A model generated the notes under the pieces. It was not told the origin of the DNA. It was given only the letters and a program-made list of their open reading frames with translations, and searched no databases. Below are positions 16,895 to 25,865 of a stretch of 64,000 nucleotides of DNA, piece after piece; position 1 is the first letter of the stretch, and each line of letters starts with the position of its first letter. The position numbers were made by a program, and so were the translations under genes. The DNA comes from Candidatus Latescibacterota bacterium (lineage in GTDB: Bacteria; Latescibacterota; UBA2968; UBA8231): contig JAJEGS010000054.1 in NCBI GenBank assembly GCA_022819745.1, forward strand, positions 26,421 through 90,420. The letters run 5' to 3'.

Positions 16895-18442
16895 ATGTCC
16901 ACCCCCCCTGACTACGGCATCATCTACAACTGGGACGGCGCACCGCACGGCTACTCGCCCGTTCCCCAGTCCATGGACGCCTTTCTCGACAAGACGTACG
17001 CCCCGCTCGAAGACACCCAAGTCGGTGCCCTGTTCTGGTGCGTAGGCGAACACGCCACCCGCTGGCCCAGCGACGCGCTCGAGCTAGTCGGCGACCTCCA
17101 CCAGCGCCGCTACGAGAACGCCGCCAGCTACACGCACACCGAAAACATCCGCCGCATGTTGGACCGGGGCGAAGATCCCCAACAGGCCGTTATCGACCGA
17201 GGCCACCAACTCGGCCTGCACGTGTACGCCTCGCTGCGCATGAACGACAATCACTTCAACGGCGCTCAGCCAAGCGACCTCCAGACCCTGCACCACGTCG
17301 AACTAACCAAACTGCGCAAAGACCACCCCGAATGGCTCCTCGGCGAGGATACCGAGGAGTGGTTTGCCCTGTCGTGGAATATGGCCATTCCCCAAGTGCG
17401 CGAGAACCGCTTCCAACACCTGCGCGAAGTTTGCCAAAACTACCCTTGGGACGGCGTCGAACTCGACTGGCAACGCCACCCTTTCCACTTCCCCACCGAC
17501 TATGCCTATCGCCTGCGCTACGTCCTCACCGACTTCATGTGGGCAGCGCGGCAACTGACCGACGAACTAGCCCAACAGCGCGGCCGACCTTTCTACCTAG
17601 CGGCCCGCGTCGCCGGCTCCATCGAGGGCTGTCACCGCATTGGCTACGACGTGGAAACTTGGGTAAAAGAAAACCTCGTCGATATCCTGATCCCAGCCGG
17701 TGCCGCCGGTACCGACCCGTCCATTGAAGTCAGTGCCTTCCGCGCCCTTTGTGCTGGCCACGACATCGCCCTCTACCCAGGTTTCGACGGCGGCGTCCCC
17801 GGCCCGGCTGTCGGTCCTGAAGGCGAAACGGCCTGCCACAACATGCGCACCAAAGCCACGGCCATGCAGTATCACGGCCAAGGCGCGACCGGCATATACG
17901 CCTTCAACTGGCACGCCGACCGCGATTCAAAGCGCGAGTTGCTAACCCAAGTGGGTGCGGTCCAGACCTTGCGCCGCCAAGACAAGCTATACAACGCCAC
18001 CCACCGCTTCCGCCAGCACACCGGGGAGTGGCGCGGCGCGTACCAGCACGACCGGCTGCGCGGCACCCTACCCGTTCCCCTCTACCCAACTATGCAAGAG
18101 ACCGGCCCGCACTTCGACCTCGACCTCGCCGACGACTTGAGCGCAGACCCACCGGCGACCATTACCCTGCGTCTGCGTCTGCAAGATTGGGTCGCTGGCG
18201 ACGAGGTTCGCTGCTGCTGGGATGGCGAAGTCTTGGCCGACCCGGCTATCAGCTATTGCCACGGCGGCGACCCCCAACCTATCTCCGATGTCAGCGCCGC
18301 CGCTTGGCACAGCTTCGCGCTCAAGGCCGACCAAGCCGCTCGCGGCCTCCATCGCATAGAAGTCGTCCTCTTGCAACGCCATCCCCAACTTGCTTGCGAC
18401 TTGATACTAACCGATGTCGAGGTATTAATCCGCTACGGCTAG
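16895..18442 (+). CDS. Glycoside-hydrolase-like TIM-barrel protein
   Basis: Encodes 515 residues, with GGAG about nine bases before the ATG. It is related to the protein at 25866-27449: both have an opening with a tyrosine-rich strand, an LxGxVxYxSLRMNDNH-type segment, DGVELDWQR (DGFELQMNY in the paralogue), a CHRIGYDVETW/CYAVGMDVEAW segment and a C-terminal beta domain. This resembles GHL10-like hypothetical glycosyl hydrolases. The acids in VELDW are candidate catalytic residues. No secretion signal is evident, so a cytoplasmic role in handling sugars is inferred. The substrate is unknown. Confidence 0.72.
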   Translation: MSTPPDYGIIYNWDGAPHGYSPVPQSMDAFLDKTYAPLEDTQVGALFWCVGEHATRWPSDALELVGDLHQRRYENAASYTHTENIRRMLDRGEDPQQAVIDRGHQLGLHVYASLRMNDNHFNGAQPSDLQTLHHVELTKLRKDHPEWLLGEDTEEWFALSWNMAIPQVRENRFQHLREVCQNYPWDGVELDWQRHPFHFPTDYAYRLRYVLTDFMWAARQLTDELAQQRGRPFYLAARVAGSIEGCHRIGYDVETWVKENLVDILIPAGAAGTDPSIEVSAFRALCAGHDIALYPGFDGGVPGPAVGPEGETACHNMRTKATAMQYHGQGATGIYAFNWHADRDSKRELLTQVGAVQTLRRQDKLYNATHRFRQHTGEWRGAYQHDRLRGTLPVPLYPTMQETGPHFDLDLADDLSADPPATITLRLRLQDWVAGDEVRCCWDGEVLADPAISYCHGGDPQPISDVSAAAWHSFALKADQAARGLHRIEVVLLQRHPQLACDLILTDVEVLIRYG

Positions 18443-18448
18443 GACCGT

Positions 18449-20503
18449 CTAGCGCCCGTAGCGCAGACCGAAGAAAAAACCCGGCCACGCAAAAAGCCCA
18501 TCCTCCCACTCCTTCTCGTAGCGGCTGCCCGACTCAATCAGCCGCAAATGGCCGTCGGTCCACAACTGGTTCAGGGAGACGCCGCCAAACAGCGCCAGAC
18601 GGCTGTGCAAAGAAATCCCCGTCTCAAGTTTAATCCGCGCCAGATAGTTGTCTCGGGCTAAGCGATCAAAGCCCAATTCCACGGCGGGCGGCCAAAACCC
18701 AATGCCCGCACTGTAATCGTCATCGAGGGCGCGGCTGATCCGGTAGCTGTGGACATCGAGGCCGAGGAAGAACCGCTGCCCGCGCTTCTGCACGCCACCG
18801 CCCACGCCCAGTGCCCAGCGCCGCTGGCCATCCTCGTCGGTAAAGCCAGTGGTAAAAGCGGTATAAAACGAGCGGCTGCCCGAGGCGATGGTGAACATGG
18901 TAAAGCCGATTTCGTCGCGCCAAGTGCTGAGGTTGAAAAGCCCGCTGCGCGAGTAGTTGATCAACCCGATGGGCAGGCCGCCCTCGATGTGGCCGGAAAG
19001 GTTGACCAAGCCCACCTGCCAACCCTTGACCTCGCTCGCCACGTTCAACACTCCGACCTGACCGCCCTTGACCTCGCCGACGAAATTGGTGACTCCGGCC
19101 ACTTGCCAACCGCGAATTTTGCCGACGATGTTGGTCGTTTGCGCTACCTGCCAGCCGCGCACCTGAGAAGCGATGTTGATCAAGCCCACCTGACCGCCCT
19201 GCAGCGGTCCCATTGCCCAGTTGACGCCTACGACGGATGCCTGCCAGCCATCGACCTCTTTGAGCGCCAAGTTGCCCAACCCACCGATCTGACTGCCCGT
19301 CCGCCCACGCGCTTGGTTGACCAGCCAAGCGAACTGGACGCCGCGAAACTCCTCGTCCTGCGTATTAGTCAACAGCCCCAGCGACAGGGTGTAGCCCTCG
19401 CGGGTCGCAACCTCAATCTGGCGTCCCAAGGTAATCCTCCGCCCCGAGCCGCCACGCAATTTAGTGTCCTCTGGGGTCAAGACGCGGAAGTCGTCGGTAC
19501 TCACCTTGGCGAACTCCCCTTCGGCCAAGACCAATTCGGCCAAGCGCCAGTCTTCGTCCCACGTTTCCAAAAACAGAGTATAATCCCCCGGCACCAATCC
19601 CAACTCGACCTCTCGCCCGGGTGATTTGTTTAGTTCGGCGACTAGGCGCTGCTGGCCATTGCGGATAGAGACCCGACCGGTGAGGGCTTCGTCTAGTGAC
19701 AGACCCGCTGCGTTGCGGCGCACCTCGGTCATCACCACGCCGCCCGTGCCGCGCATCTGGCCCTCATAAGCAGGGTGTTGGGTGCCTCCCACAGTTCCAA
19801 GAGTCCGAGCCCGCGTCTCGTCGAATGCGAACTGGTATGCCTCGTGCAGAGTCACCCGGCCATCGCCGGTAACATCGGCTGCGCCGCGCATCCCAGAAAT
19901 TAGATAGTGGGTAAAAAAGGACGCTTCGATCAGGTCCGACTCCTGCGCCGCTTCGTCGGCCGAACTCGACGTGAGAAAAGCATACCCCCGCATGTCAAAA
20001 GACTCATCGACCAAAAAGGGCGGCTTGGGCTTGCCGCCCTTGATGCGGGTTATGCTCCCGGAGTTGCAGGCGTCGAGAACGGCGATGCGGACGGCCGCGT
20101 TGGCCGTCTTCAGCGAGTCGAGCAACTGCTGATAGCCAAGGTGGTCGCCGGCCAACAGCAGGCCCTCTTCGTCGGCGTGGCCCGAGTAGTACAGCAGCAC
20201 CTCTAAGCGGTCCTCCCGCCGGCTGGCCGCCTTTACCCGCCGACCGAGATCGGCCAGTCCCTGCTCAAAAGCAGCCAAATCGGGGTCGCGCAACAGCAAC
20301 ACATCGGCCGGATCCAAGCCCCCCATCTCCTGCAACACCTCGATAAATTGCTCCGCATCCGAGACTGCGTAGCGCAGCAATTCGCGATCGACCCCGCCGT
20401 TGTTGGCCCCCGCTGCCAGTATCAACCGGCGCACTTCCGCCTCCACCGGCTGGGACAAACCCGCCGCAACGACAACGACCAACAAGGTGCGCACCAAAGA
20501 CAT
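18449..20503 (-). CDS. Secreted caspase-family (C14) protease with C-terminal surface repeats
   Basis: A 684-residue protein. Residues 1-22 are a signal peptide. A caspase-like fold follows, with the catalytic His in YYSGHADEEG (H109) and Cys in LDACNSGS (C146). The middle has a beta-sandwich region, and residues of about 410-510 hold five or six 14-15-residue repeats of the type GWQVAQTTNIVGKIR, alternating GWQV and GGQV. The last 150 residues are rich in beta strands and could form an outer-membrane barrel. The repeats resemble LA_2272-type surface repeats. The gene follows an ECF sigma factor and anti-sigma factor on the same strand, which suggests envelope-stress control. Substrate and topology are unknown. 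Confidence 0.85.
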   Translation of the reverse strand: MSLVRTLLVVVVAAGLSQPVEAEVRRLILAAGANNGGVDRELLRYAVSDAEQFIEVLQEMGGLDPADVLLLRDPDLAAFEQGLADLGRRVKAASRREDRLEVLLYYSGHADEEGLLLAGDHLGYQQLLDSLKTANAAVRIAVLDACNSGSITRIKGGKPKPPFLVDESFDMRGYAFLTSSSADEAAQESDLIEASFFTHYLISGMRGAADVTGDGRVTLHEAYQFAFDETRARTLGTVGGTQHPAYEGQMRGTGGVVMTEVRRNAAGLSLDEALTGRVSIRNGQQRLVAELNKSPGREVELGLVPGDYTLFLETWDEDWRLAELVLAEGEFAKVSTDDFRVLTPEDTKLRGGSGRRITLGRQIEVATREGYTLSLGLLTNTQDEEFRGVQFAWLVNQARGRTGSQIGGLGNLALKEVDGWQASVVGVNWAMGPLQGGQVGLINIASQVRGWQVAQTTNIVGKIRGWQVAGVTNFVGEVKGGQVGVLNVASEVKGWQVGLVNLSGHIEGGLPIGLINYSRSGLFNLSTWRDEIGFTMFTIASGSRSFYTAFTTGFTDEDGQRRWALGVGGGVQKRGQRFFLGLDVHSYRISRALDDDYSAGIGFWPPAVELGFDRLARDNYLARIKLETGISLHSRLALFGGVSLNQLWTDGHLRLIESGSRYEKEWEDGLFAWPGFFFGLRYGR

Positions 20504-20532
20504 GAGTACAACTCCTCAGAGACGATAAGGAG

Positions 20533-20618
20533 ACCACAAGGTCGCCCCTACAACGGCAATACGACGCCCACTCATCGTCGTTGGTTGCAACCACCATCGT
20601 AGGGGAAACTCTCGTGGT
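20533..20618. repeat. Imperfect palindromic repeat (REP-like)
   Basis: Arms at 20533-20551 and 20599-20618 are near-inverse copies built on accacaagg...cccctac and gtagggg...gtggt. The repeat sits in the gap between the caspase gene and the anti-sigma gene. Such arms are common as dispersed intergenic elements in related genomes; here no transposase is linked. Confidence 0.5.
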
Positions 20619-20632
20619 TGCCCTAGGAAGGG

Positions 20633-21397
20633 CTAGGGTTTCCTAGGTTTTTTTACGGTAAATCGATGCAAGCGGACGTCATCACCCAACGCCACATCGC
20701 CAGCGGCCAGCTTGACTTTGACCGCGGCTAGGCCAAAACGGCGGTCAGCCGCCACCAAGTAAAACCGCTCCCATAGCGGCGCGTCGTCCAATTCGTAGGC
20801 AACGTCGAGGGTATCTTTCGCTGCCAGCGGCACGGCCTCTGCTCCAGTCGTCGGCAGGTGTTGAGTTACAGTACCGCGCCCATCAACGGACAAGATTGCC
20901 CCGTACTGCAAGCCACCCGAGCGGTAGGCGAGCTGTACCACGTCCCCACTTTGGGCTAAGGCTTCGTCTTGCAGACGCTCCACACCGATGGCCAGTTTGC
21001 GGAAGACTAGCAAACGAGGCTCCTGCTCGCTGCCCTTGATGCGCGTCGCAGGTACTTCCGAAGTCTCTTGGTCATCAAGGAGAGTGGGTACCGCCACCAC
21101 CGCCAGGATTAGGGCCACGGCCGGCACGGCCCAAAGGCGATACCCACTCCACGTTCGTTGGACGCGCCGGCCCTGCGCCCGCTTGAGTTTTAGCTCGATC
21201 TGGCCGCGCATCCATTCGGGTGGGTAGCGCTGATGCAATTCCTCATTGGAGCGCTCTAGGGCCGCTAGCCGCTGCGCGAGTTCTGGATCGTCCGCCACTC
21301 GACGGTCCAAGGCCGCCAATTCGTCATCGGTCCCCTCGCGCAGCAGGTAGCGCTCTAGCTGGTAGTCGCTTATGGGGTGCTTGTCTTGCTCGTTCAT
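20633..21397 (-). CDS. Anti-sigma factor-like single-pass membrane protein
   Basis: A 254-residue protein. The N-terminal 80 residues are helical and charged (LERYLLREGTDDELAAL), a typical anti-sigma arrangement but without the zinc ligands HxxxCxxC. A single membrane helix lies at about 87-107, followed by an extracytoplasmic beta-rich domain of about 145 residues. Its start overlaps the sigma-factor stop by four bases (21394-21397), so the two are translationally coupled. It probably holds the sigma factor inactive until an envelope signal arrives; that is inferred from context. Confidence 0.75.
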   Translation of the reverse strand: MNEQDKHPISDYQLERYLLREGTDDELAALDRRVADDPELAQRLAALERSNEELHQRYPPEWMRGQIELKLKRAQGRRVQRTWSGYRLWAVPAVALILAVVAVPTLLDDQETSEVPATRIKGSEQEPRLLVFRKLAIGVERLQDEALAQSGDVVQLAYRSGGLQYGAILSVDGRGTVTQHLPTTGAEAVPLAAKDTLDVAYELDDAPLWERFYLVAADRRFGLAAVKVKLAAGDVALGDDVRLHRFTVKKPRKP

Positions 21398-21867
21398 GGC
21401 TTCTCCATCTCTTGCAGCGATGCTCGCAGGCCGAGCAGCCGCTTGCGCACGCCGGACACGGACATGCCCACTTCCCTAGCGACCTCCTCCAAGGTCATGC
21501 CGTCCACGTAGTACAAGACGGCCATCGTGCGCGTTGACTCGAGTTGCTGGCCAAAGAGTTTGGCGAGCGCAGCGCGCGCATCTATCTGGCCCTCGGCGTC
21601 CTCCGAGCAGGCTATCTGCTCCAACAGCGTCGAGTCGGCCGTGGTCTTCCGCCGCCGGGTATCGCGGATGCGATTGAGGCAGAGGTTGGTGGCCATGCGA
21701 TAGAGCAGGCTGGAGGGCGCGTCATCCCGCAGGTGGTCGCGCCGCGTCAATAGCCGCACAAAAACGTCCTGAGTGGCGTCGAGCGCCTGATCTTCGTCGC
21801 GCAAAAGCTGCCGACAACGACGCATGACCATCGGCCCGTAGCGACGGTACAGTGTATCTACGTCCAT
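21394..21867 (-). CDS. ECF-type RNA polymerase sigma factor
   Basis: A 157-residue sigma-70 family factor with region 2 (DALDATQDVFVRLL-type helix, residues about 25-45) and region 4 helix-turn-helix near residues 115-150 (DGMTLEEVAREVGMSVSGV). There is no region 1 or 3, as in ECF factors. It is the first gene of a leftward sigma, anti-sigma, caspase set. Its likely target is its own operon; no promoter sequence could be assigned. Confidence 0.9.
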   Translation of the reverse strand: MDVDTLYRRYGPMVMRRCRQLLRDEDQALDATQDVFVRLLTRRDHLRDDAPSSLLYRMATNLCLNRIRDTRRRKTTADSTLLEQIACSEDAEGQIDARAALAKLFGQQLESTRTMAVLYYVDGMTLEEVAREVGMSVSGVRKRLLGLRASLQEMEKP

Positions 21868-21986
21868 GTATTCCCTGGCGATGTTACTACTTAAACACCT
21901 GTGGTGGCGCGGAGTGTTACTTCTACTGCAAAAAATTATATCTCTACAAATTTACAATATGCTGCTTGCAGACGGCACCAAACAAC

Positions 21987-22017
21987 AAGAGCCGACGGTC
22001 CATGGCCGCCGGCTCTT
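21987..22017 (-). terminator. Hairpin downstream of the PhyH gene
   Basis: Arms aagagccgacgg (21987-21998) and ccgccggctctt (22006-22017) form an 11-of-12-bp stem with a seven-base loop. On the minus strand it is followed by GTTGTTT, so it could end the PhyH transcript. The T-run is weak. Confidence 0.5.
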
Positions 22018-22046
22018 GCGATGCTTCCTGTTAAAGTTTTCCCCAG

Positions 22047-23048
22047 CTATTTTTCCTCGATAGCCGCGATCAACTCGGCAGCCCGCTGGCGCTTGTCGGG
22101 ATCCTTGTCGCGGGCGATGATGCGCTGGAGCGCCGAGACGGCTAGCGGATCGCCTTGCTCGCCCAGTTCCAAGGCTTGGCGGTCGCGTTCCTCGTGATAG
22201 CTATTGTCGTAGTCAACCACGTCCAATTCGTACTCGCGCCAGTAGTATTGCAAGCGGTCATCGGGCCACTCGGCGTAGATGGCCTCCCAGGTATTGGGCT
22301 GGCTGTGCGGCAGCAGGCTGCCTGGGGCGATGGGATCGGCCACGCGCTGATAGCGGGCGTCGATGGACAGACGCAGTTGCTCGCCGGTGTTGGGAACGCC
22401 GCGATGAGGCGTCATGCTGTGGAAGAACAGCACGTCCCCCTGTGCAAAGGGGCCGCCGGTCCATTCAAAAGAGTCCGTGATTGCCAACCCTCCGGCTCCT
22501 AGCGCCGGCTGAAAATTATAAACGCCCCCCCGATGCGCCCCAGCAGCCACCTCCAGCCCACCCATCGTCGTCGGCAGATCGTGGAGTGGAAACCAAGCTG
22601 TATAGGTTTCAGCCGTCCCCTGAATGGGGATGAAGTCCTGATGCGGCGGCGTGGTAAAGGATTCGCGCTTGGGAAAGATGGTGCGGCCAATGAGGCGGGG
22701 ATGCGGCAACACCGGGCCGTCGAACAGCTTTTCGAGCAGGCCGACGAGCGCGGGATGGTGCTGCAAGCCGTGGAATTCGGGCACCGCGTACATCCGGCTA
22801 TAGACATCCATATACTCGGGCGTCGGCTCGACGCAGAAGCCATCTTGGTCGGCGATGGCGTCCTCGATCGGCGCGTCGGCCTGCACCCAGCCAGCGTCGC
22901 GAGCAATGGCCAAAAAGCGCAGCCTGAGCAATTCGAGTTCATCGGCGGGCAACAGGCCGCTGATAAAGAGATGACCATTGCGCTGCATGCGGTCGCGGAG
23001 CGCGGGTGGGTCGTCGATAATAGGAGTTGAGTCAATAAAGGTTGGCAT
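22047..23048 (-). CDS. Phytanoyl-CoA dioxygenase family protein (PhyH)
   Basis: A 333-residue Fe(II)/2-oxoglutarate-dependent oxygenase. The iron ligands are in PPHQDFIPI (HxD) and a later MTPHRGVPNTG, with the 2-oxoglutarate Arg probably in LRLSIDARYQR. The ATG at 23048 has GGGAG ahead and is preferred over the one at 23063. It is the first of three PhyH proteins in the window (others at 33835 and 59744), which are not close copies. Members hydroxylate diverse small molecules; the substrate here is unknown. Confidence 0.85.
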   Translation of the reverse strand: MPTFIDSTPIIDDPPALRDRMQRNGHLFISGLLPADELELLRLRFLAIARDAGWVQADAPIEDAIADQDGFCVEPTPEYMDVYSRMYAVPEFHGLQHHPALVGLLEKLFDGPVLPHPRLIGRTIFPKRESFTTPPHQDFIPIQGTAETYTAWFPLHDLPTTMGGLEVAAGAHRGGVYNFQPALGAGGLAITDSFEWTGGPFAQGDVLFFHSMTPHRGVPNTGEQLRLSIDARYQRVADPIAPGSLLPHSQPNTWEAIYAEWPDDRLQYYWREYELDVVDYDNSYHEERDRQALELGEQGDPLAVSALQRIIARDKDPDKRQRAAELIAAIEEK

Positions 23049-23197
23049 AACGAAGACTCCCAAAATAGAGAAGAATGCTAACTTGCAGCGTATTTCCTAA
23101 ATAGTACGGAGTTTTGCCAGAGACCAAAAGGTGCCGTCGGCCCCTCAACCAGTACGCGGGGCACTGGGGGAGAGTACGAAGCCTCATCATCTACTTC

Positions 23198-23956
23198 TCA
23201 TTTTGATGAATAGATTCGCTTCAGTCTTCCCCAACTCAACCGCTCAACCGCCGTGTGAATAGGGCCTTCAGGCGCAAGCAACCAAGGATCGAATAAAACG
23301 AGACCCAACCCATCCTCGTCTTGGCCATCCCAGATCTTCTCCGCAATTGATGTGTGCTCATCCGTATCCCACCAGTTATATCGAGCGTCGATGGCATTGG
23401 GATTATCTAGTAAGATAAGACCTAACTGGGTCAGGAATTCATTATACTGGATGATAGGCTGGGCATCTCCGTAAAGGTCGATCGCAGCATACCCACCGGT
23501 AAAGCGATTGCCGCGAATGAGGGGGCGAATGAGGTCACCCCTTTGACTCGGTATGCTCATCACGCTGGCTTGAGCGGCGGCAGACCTGCCATCTGAGTTG
23601 TAATCAAACGTAAACCCTTCAATGGTAACTGAGTCTGCAGCAATGAAGATGCCGTGTGGAAATGAATTGCGAATGATCGTGCTGTCCGGTCCGGCACCAA
23701 GCAGCGTAACGCGCTCGGTGAGCATACTAAAACCGGCCACATAGTAGGTCCCCGCCGTGATGCGGATTGTATCTCCGGCACTCGCCAGGCGGGTAGCGAC
23801 ATCTATGCATTGAACATCGACGGTTCCCCTCTGCGATACCATTATGCATCCATTATCGGCGGTTCCCGTTTGCGATACCGTGATCGTCTCCGCCGCCAAG
23901 CCACTGGAGCCATCGAAAACGAAAACAAAAAGGACACTCCATATACATGACCTCAT
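23198..23956 (-). CDS. Secreted right-handed beta-helix protein
   Basis: A 252-residue protein with an N-terminal signal peptide (MRSCIWSVLFVFVFDGSSG) and GGAGAAG before ATG at 23956. The body has short strands and turns (GTYYVAGFS, VTIEGFTFDYN, PLIRGNRFTGG, PIIQYNEF) typical of parallel beta-helix/pectate-lyase-like folds such as DUF1565 proteins. The segment DARYNWWDTDEHTSIAEKI is the standard cap of this group. It may bind or cut polysaccharide outside the cell; no catalytic residues can be assigned. Confidence 0.72.
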   Translation of the reverse strand: MRSCIWSVLFVFVFDGSSGLAAETITVSQTGTADNGCIMVSQRGTVDVQCIDVATRLASAGDTIRITAGTYYVAGFSMLTERVTLLGAGPDSTIIRNSFPHGIFIAADSVTIEGFTFDYNSDGRSAAAQASVMSIPSQRGDLIRPLIRGNRFTGGYAAIDLYGDAQPIIQYNEFLTQLGLILLDNPNAIDARYNWWDTDEHTSIAEKIWDGQDEDGLGLVLFDPWLLAPEGPIHTAVERLSWGRLKRIYSSK

Positions 23957-24015
23957 GGTATTCTTCTCCTCGTTGTAATAACTGGATACTCCGATACTCT
24001 TTCTGCACTTCCCAA

Positions 24016-24051
24016 AAATTATCCCCTCCAGCGCACGAGGCACTGGAGGGG
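24016..24051 (-). terminator. Rho-independent-type terminator after nhaC
   Basis: A perfect nine-bp stem, cccctccag (24023-24031) and ctggagggg (24043-24051), with an 11-base loop. On the minus strand it is followed by ATAATTTTTGGG. It lies 55 bases after the nhaC stop at 24106 and before the beta-helix gene, so it probably separates the two transcripts. Confidence 0.6.
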
Positions 24052-24105
24052 ACGTGTTCCCTGCGACGGGCAGAGACGCCCAGAATCATGGAGTAAGCCC
24101 TCTTC

Positions 24106-25824
24106 TTAGGCGGTAAAAAACGCCACGGCGGTCCAGCACAAAGCCGCCGCGCCCGCCGCCAGCGTCGCCTGCGGAATCTGCGTCTTGACGTGATCCATCA
24201 GGTCGCAACCCGTACACATGGAACTAAGCACGGTGGTATCCGAAATCGGCGAGCACTGGTCGCCGTACACGCTGCCGTCCATGACCGCGGCAAAACACAA
24301 GGTCATAAAAAGCTCAGGATGCGCCAGCCCATTGGAACCAGCCACCGCCCAAGCAAGCGGCATAGCCAGCGGAAAGGCCACTGCATACGTGCCCCAGCTC
24401 GTGCCAGTGGAAAAGGCTATGCACATCGTGAGAATCTGCAGCAAGACCGGCAGGAGAAAATACGGAATGGCCTCGCCGAGCTGTTCGACCAAAAAGATGC
24501 TGCCACCCGTCTCCTTGCTAATGCCGCCGATGGTGATCGCCAGTAGCAAAATGACCGAGCCGAGCACCACGCCCTTAAGGCCATCGTGGAAGCCGGCGAT
24601 GAGGTCTCTGAGCGCCATGCCCTTGGCCAAGGCCATGCCCGCGGCCAACAAAAGCGCAACGCCAAAGGCCCACTGCACATTGGGCGATCCGCTGACGATA
24701 AAAGTGCCAACGGCAATGGCGATGAGCGTGCCCAACGGCAAGAAGAATTCGAGGACGTGCGGAGTGTAGCCTTCGGGAACGTTGCTCCCTTGCAGCTCCT
24801 TGGCGCTCAGCGGATCGGCACCGGGGGCGTCGAGCTCGCCAGTCGTGCGCGAGCGTTCCATCGCGGCCCTCAGTTGCGACCCCAAAAAGAGCGGTTTTTC
24901 AATGCTGAGCAGGAACGTGCCCAAGACGGCAAAAATGGCGTAAAAACAAAAGGGCACGCTTTGAAAAAAGAAGGCAATGCGATCAGCTTCAGTCGCCAAG
25001 AAACTGACGCCAGAGACGAAGATGAACGCCTGCACGTAGCCGGGCCAAGCGTTGAACGCAAGCTGGGACGCAATCGGCGAGGCCGTTGAATCCACCACGT
25101 ACGCCAGCTCCTCGTGGCTGATTTTCTCGTTGTCGGCAATCGGTTTGACCGTGGTGCCGACCAGCACCGTGCTGACGGTCCCTCCCTGGAAGAAGATGAC
25201 CCCGAGCAGCCAGGCGACTAGCTTGGCGCTTCTAGGGCCACGCACAAAGCGCACGGTCATAAACTCGGCAAAAGCCTGAGCCGCCCCCGTGCGGGACCAT
25301 ATTCCCATCAGCCCCCCCAATAGCCACAAGTAGAGCAGCAGAACTCCGGCTGCGCTTTTGGTCGCCAACGAGGGAATTAGTACCTCGCCAGTGAAGTCGT
25401 AGCGGCCCATCAGCAGAGCACCAGCGACGATGCCACCCAACAGCGAGGTGACCGGTTCTTTGGTCAGCCAACACAACAGCACGGCCACCACTGCTGGCAG
25501 CAGCGACCAATAGCTCCAGTGGCGTTTGGCTACCAATTTGTAGTAGCGGCCGGTCTCCGCCACGGAGACAAATTCTTCCGTGATCGGCGGTGTTGTCCTC
25601 GACCCCTTAATTTTGGCTGGGTCGAGTTGGGCTTGCGCTATGGGCACGGCCTCAAAATAGGCGGGTTTTTCGCGATAGATGTAGTATAGCTTGCCGTCGT
25701 CGTCCGTTTTCACGTCCAACTCGATCCGCTCAACCGTCCACGTCGGTGCCACATTGATACCTATGATCCAAGACGAGAGCAGGGCGATGGCAAAAATGGC
25801 GAAGTTGCGAATGCCTCTAGGCAT
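24106..25824 (-). CDS. nhaC: Na+/H+ antiporter, NhaC family
   Basis: A 572-residue, strongly hydrophobic protein with about 11-13 membrane helices. After the first helix (8-25) there is an unusual extracytoplasmic insert of about 80 residues (26-105). The core has NhaC-like features: [34 protein letters not shown] and a late [12 protein letters not shown] segment. NhaC exchanges external protons for internal sodium. The core assignment is firm by family resemblance; the extra loop is unusual and its role unknown. Confidence 0.82.
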   Translation of the reverse strand: MPRGIRNFAIFAIALLSSWIIGINVAPTWTVERIELDVKTDDDGKLYYIYREKPAYFEAVPIAQAQLDPAKIKGSRTTPPITEEFVSVAETGRYYKLVAKRHWSYWSLLPAVVAVLLCWLTKEPVTSLLGGIVAGALLMGRYDFTGEVLIPSLATKSAAGVLLLYLWLLGGLMGIWSRTGAAQAFAEFMTVRFVRGPRSAKLVAWLLGVIFFQGGTVSTVLVGTTVKPIADNEKISHEELAYVVDSTASPIASQLAFNAWPGYVQAFIFVSGVSFLATEADRIAFFFQSVPFCFYAIFAVLGTFLLSIEKPLFLGSQLRAAMERSRTTGELDAPGADPLSAKELQGSNVPEGYTPHVLEFFLPLGTLIAIAVGTFIVSGSPNVQWAFGVALLLAAGMALAKGMALRDLIAGFHDGLKGVVLGSVILLLAITIGGISKETGGSIFLVEQLGEAIPYFLLPVLLQILTMCIAFSTGTSWGTYAVAFPLAMPLAWAVAGSNGLAHPELFMTLCFAAVMDGSVYGDQCSPISDTTVLSSMCTGCDLMDHVKTQIPQATLAAGAAALCWTAVAFFTA

Positions 25825-25865
25825 GGGGTTCCTTTCGGTTTGATGGGTTAAGGTCGTTTATCCGC

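Noticed and set aside
23131..23164. A terminator hairpin after the beta-helix gene
   Set aside because: The arms are short and interrupted, and the T-run is weak; not enough to list.
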